Source of the DNA: Fischerella thermalis PCC 7521
GTDB lineage: Bacteria; Cyanobacteriota; Cyanobacteriia; Cyanobacteriales; Nostocaceae
Direction: 5' to 3'
Length of the DNA stretch: 42,896 nt
Assembly: GCF_000317225.1 (NCBI RefSeq)
Contig: NZ_AJLL01000102.1
Coordinates: 1-42,896, forward strand
In this document: positions 41,935-42,896 of the stretch, piece by piece
How positions within the stretch are numbered: position 1 is the stretch's first letter
Layout of the letters: each line of letters opens with the position of its first letter
Program-made: the position numbers and the translations under genes
The notes under the pieces: generated by a model
The model's input: only the letters and a program-made list of their open reading frames with translations
What the model was told of the DNA's origin: nothing
The model's database searches: none

Positions 41935-41939
41935 TTGCA

Positions 41940-42125
41940 TTATTTTTGATTTTCAACTCTGGTGATTAAATTTTCAGCCATTTCAATGGCGATTATGATC
42001 AATTCTTGCTCTTGCTGACCTTTAGCTCCTTCATCACTGACTGTTGCATATATATGAGGATTAGCAAGCATAGCCGCTAATAACTGTGTAGCAATTTGTT
42101 TAACTTCCTTAGCTTGTGATTCCAT
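41940..42125 (-). CDS. Small hypothetical helical protein
   Basis: The 61-residue frame from MESQAKEVKQIATQLL (ATG 42125) has SD-like GGGGGAAAG directly before it; a GTG five codons earlier is the alternative start. It reads as two amphipathic helices: EVKQIATQLLAAMLANPHIY and ELIIIAIEMAENLITRVENQ. Small proteins of this pattern are frequent in cyanobacteria, with no known function. It is convergent with the secreted protein gene. Confidence 0.5.
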   Translation of the reverse strand: MESQAKEVKQIATQLLAAMLANPHIYATVSDEGAKGQQEQELIIIAIEMAENLITRVENQK

Positions 42126-42168
42126 CTTTCCCCCGCTCACAATTTGTAAGATGCTAGATTTAAACTTA

Positions 42169-42573
42169 GAGGGTGTTTGAAAAGTCGAGTATGTTGTAAA
42201 AAAGCTCTCTCAGTATACGCTGTGAATAGATAGTAAACAGCACCGAGACAGTGGTATAAGTAAAGCTTACCCCAGCAACCTGAGCTTGGAACAATTCCAG
42301 AAGCAAAACCGGGTGGTCGTAAGCGTGAAGTCGATATGTGGCAAGTCCTAAACGCGATTTTCTACATTTTGGTAGAAGCAGTCAGATGGCGATCGCTACC
42401 AGGGGATTTTCCAACTTGGCAAACGCTCTATACGTACTTTCGCAATTGGCGTAAAGACGGGACTTGGCTAAAAATCCACGACAGTCGTAAGAGTTTGGGT
42501 TCGCATAGAACATCAACACCATCCAAGTCCATCCGAGGCAACTTTAACCTCTAAAAACTTTTAAAACATCCTC
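42169..42573 (+). mobile_element. 405-bp shrunken IS5-family element with TTA target duplication
   Basis: Left end GAGGGTGTTTGAAAAGTC (42169-42186) and the reverse complement of the right end (GAGGATGTTTTAAAAGTT, 42556-42573) match at 15 of 18 positions. TTA stands on both sides (42166-42168 and 42574-42576), as expected for the TNA duplications of the IS427/IS1031-type IS5 groups. Full-length relatives are about 800-900 bp, so this copy has lost about half. It interrupts the SH3 gene's 5' side. Confidence 0.75.
42256..42554 (+). pseudogene. IS5-family transposase remnant
   Basis: The remnant starts where ATA stands in place of ATG (42256), then reads SKAYPSNLSLEQ. After that the frame shifts; the continuing frame gives IPEAKPGGRKREVDMWQVLN, AIFYILVEAVRWRSLPGDFP and TWQTLYTYFRNWRKDGTW, the DUF4096-type DNA-binding N-terminus of IS5 transposases. 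The residues normally lying between LEQ and IPEAKP are deleted. After KIHDSRKS the frame leaves the family sequence, and the whole DDE catalytic part is missing. It cannot make active transposase. Confidence 0.8.
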
Positions 42574-42855
42574 TTACCAGTCAAAGCAGAAATAGGCCCT
42601 GGACTAGGTCCTAATAACATAGCATCTAGTACAGATGATGTGGCTTATGTGTGTACCAATGATGATAATGGTCGCCTAACCCTTCGCAGTGGATCTGGAA
42701 CAAGTTTCCGTAAGATTAAAGAAATTCCCAACGGTAACATTGTAAACATTCTATCTGGACAATACGGTCGAGATCGTTATTATTGGTGGAATGTCGGACA
42801 TGGAAGAAGTTTGGGTTGGGTTCGCGCTGATTATGTTTGCAATGATCCTCAATAA
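42565..42855 (+). CDS. Bacterial SH3 domain protein, 5' end disrupted by the IS derivative
   Basis: The open frame begins inside the IS right end and reads LPVKAEIGPGLGPNNIASST, then an SH3b domain: VCTNDDNGRLTLRSGSGTSF, RKIKEIPNGNIVNILSGQYG, RYYWWNVGHGRSLGWVRADY. LPVKAEI looks like the end of a signal peptide, so the mature exported protein may be nearly complete while the signal's hydrophobic part is gone. The first possible start in frame is GTG 42640, which would give a 71-residue protein lacking export. The frame upstream of the IS (ATG 42151, MLDLNL) is in phase across the TTA duplication but is not a signal peptide. The gene is probably inactive or cytosolic. Confidence 0.6.
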   Translation, partial: NILLPVKAEIGPGLGPNNIASSTDDVAYVCTNDDNGRLTLRSGSGTSFRKIKEIPNGNIVNILSGQYGRDRYYWWNVGHGRSLGWVRADYVCNDPQ

Positions 42856-42896
42856 TTTCGAGGGCGTTGCATATTTGCGGGATGATTTTATTTTCT

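Overview
The window comes from a filamentous, probably heterocyst-forming cyanobacterium (Nostocales; Nostoc/Tolypothrix/Calothrix type). Evidence: many HIP1 octamers (GCGATCGC), heptameric short tandem repeats (STRR) between genes, and typically cyanobacterial genes (DUF2996, DUF4385, SPINDLY-type O-GlcNAc transferase beside a type IV pilin, DUF11/SdrD surface proteins). No rRNA, tRNA or CRISPR array was seen.

Layout. 1-3.9 kb: end of a TPR gene, a diacylglycerol-kinase-like lipid kinase, a small conserved-looking protein, a frameshifted response-regulator remnant, thymidylate kinase (tmk) and a decayed DUF2382 stress-protein remnant. 4-8 kb: a 1,310-residue polytopic membrane protein. 8.1-15.8 kb: a glycosylation and surface block with a membrane-anchored TPR protein, a 1,246-residue methyltransferase/glycosyltransferase fusion, an O-GlcNAc transferase (ogtA-like) and a type IV pilin (pilA-like). 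16.4-19.2 kb: a P-type cation ATPase. 19.9-33.4 kb, minus strand: a cell-surface region. It holds an apparent operon of four exported proteins (832 aa, 190 aa, 511 aa, and a 1,257-aa outer-membrane barrel), then a REP-associated tyrosine transposase (RAYT) between two repeat arrays, then a 1,184-aa protein with six repeats plus a DUF11 domain. 34.2-42.9 kb: housekeeping and small genes: threonine synthase with a MoaD/ThiS-like carrier, PH-like, DUF2996, TM2, DUF4385, VOC, cupin and CutA proteins, small secreted proteins, and an SH3 protein whose 5' end is cut by a 405-bp IS derivative.

Main observation. A 29-31 bp palindrome (TGTAGAGACG - variable palindromic core - CGTCTCTACA) flanks the RAYT gene as two arrays and recurs across the window. 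Four copies lie inside open reading frames, always in the same phase (V-E-T-x4-S), including inside the RAYT gene itself. The arms are constant, while both halves of the core change together. This looks like a cyanobacterial REP/RAYT system whose palindrome also enters proteins. A second, unrelated 136-bp element with imperfect terminal inverted repeats sits directly against the stop codons of tmk and of the ATPase gene. STRR heptamer tracts run up to, or within 3 bp of, the start codons of two genes.

Limits. All family names come from reading the translations by eye. No database search, structure prediction or alignment was run, so insertion claims rest on internal comparison and not on homologues lacking the insert.
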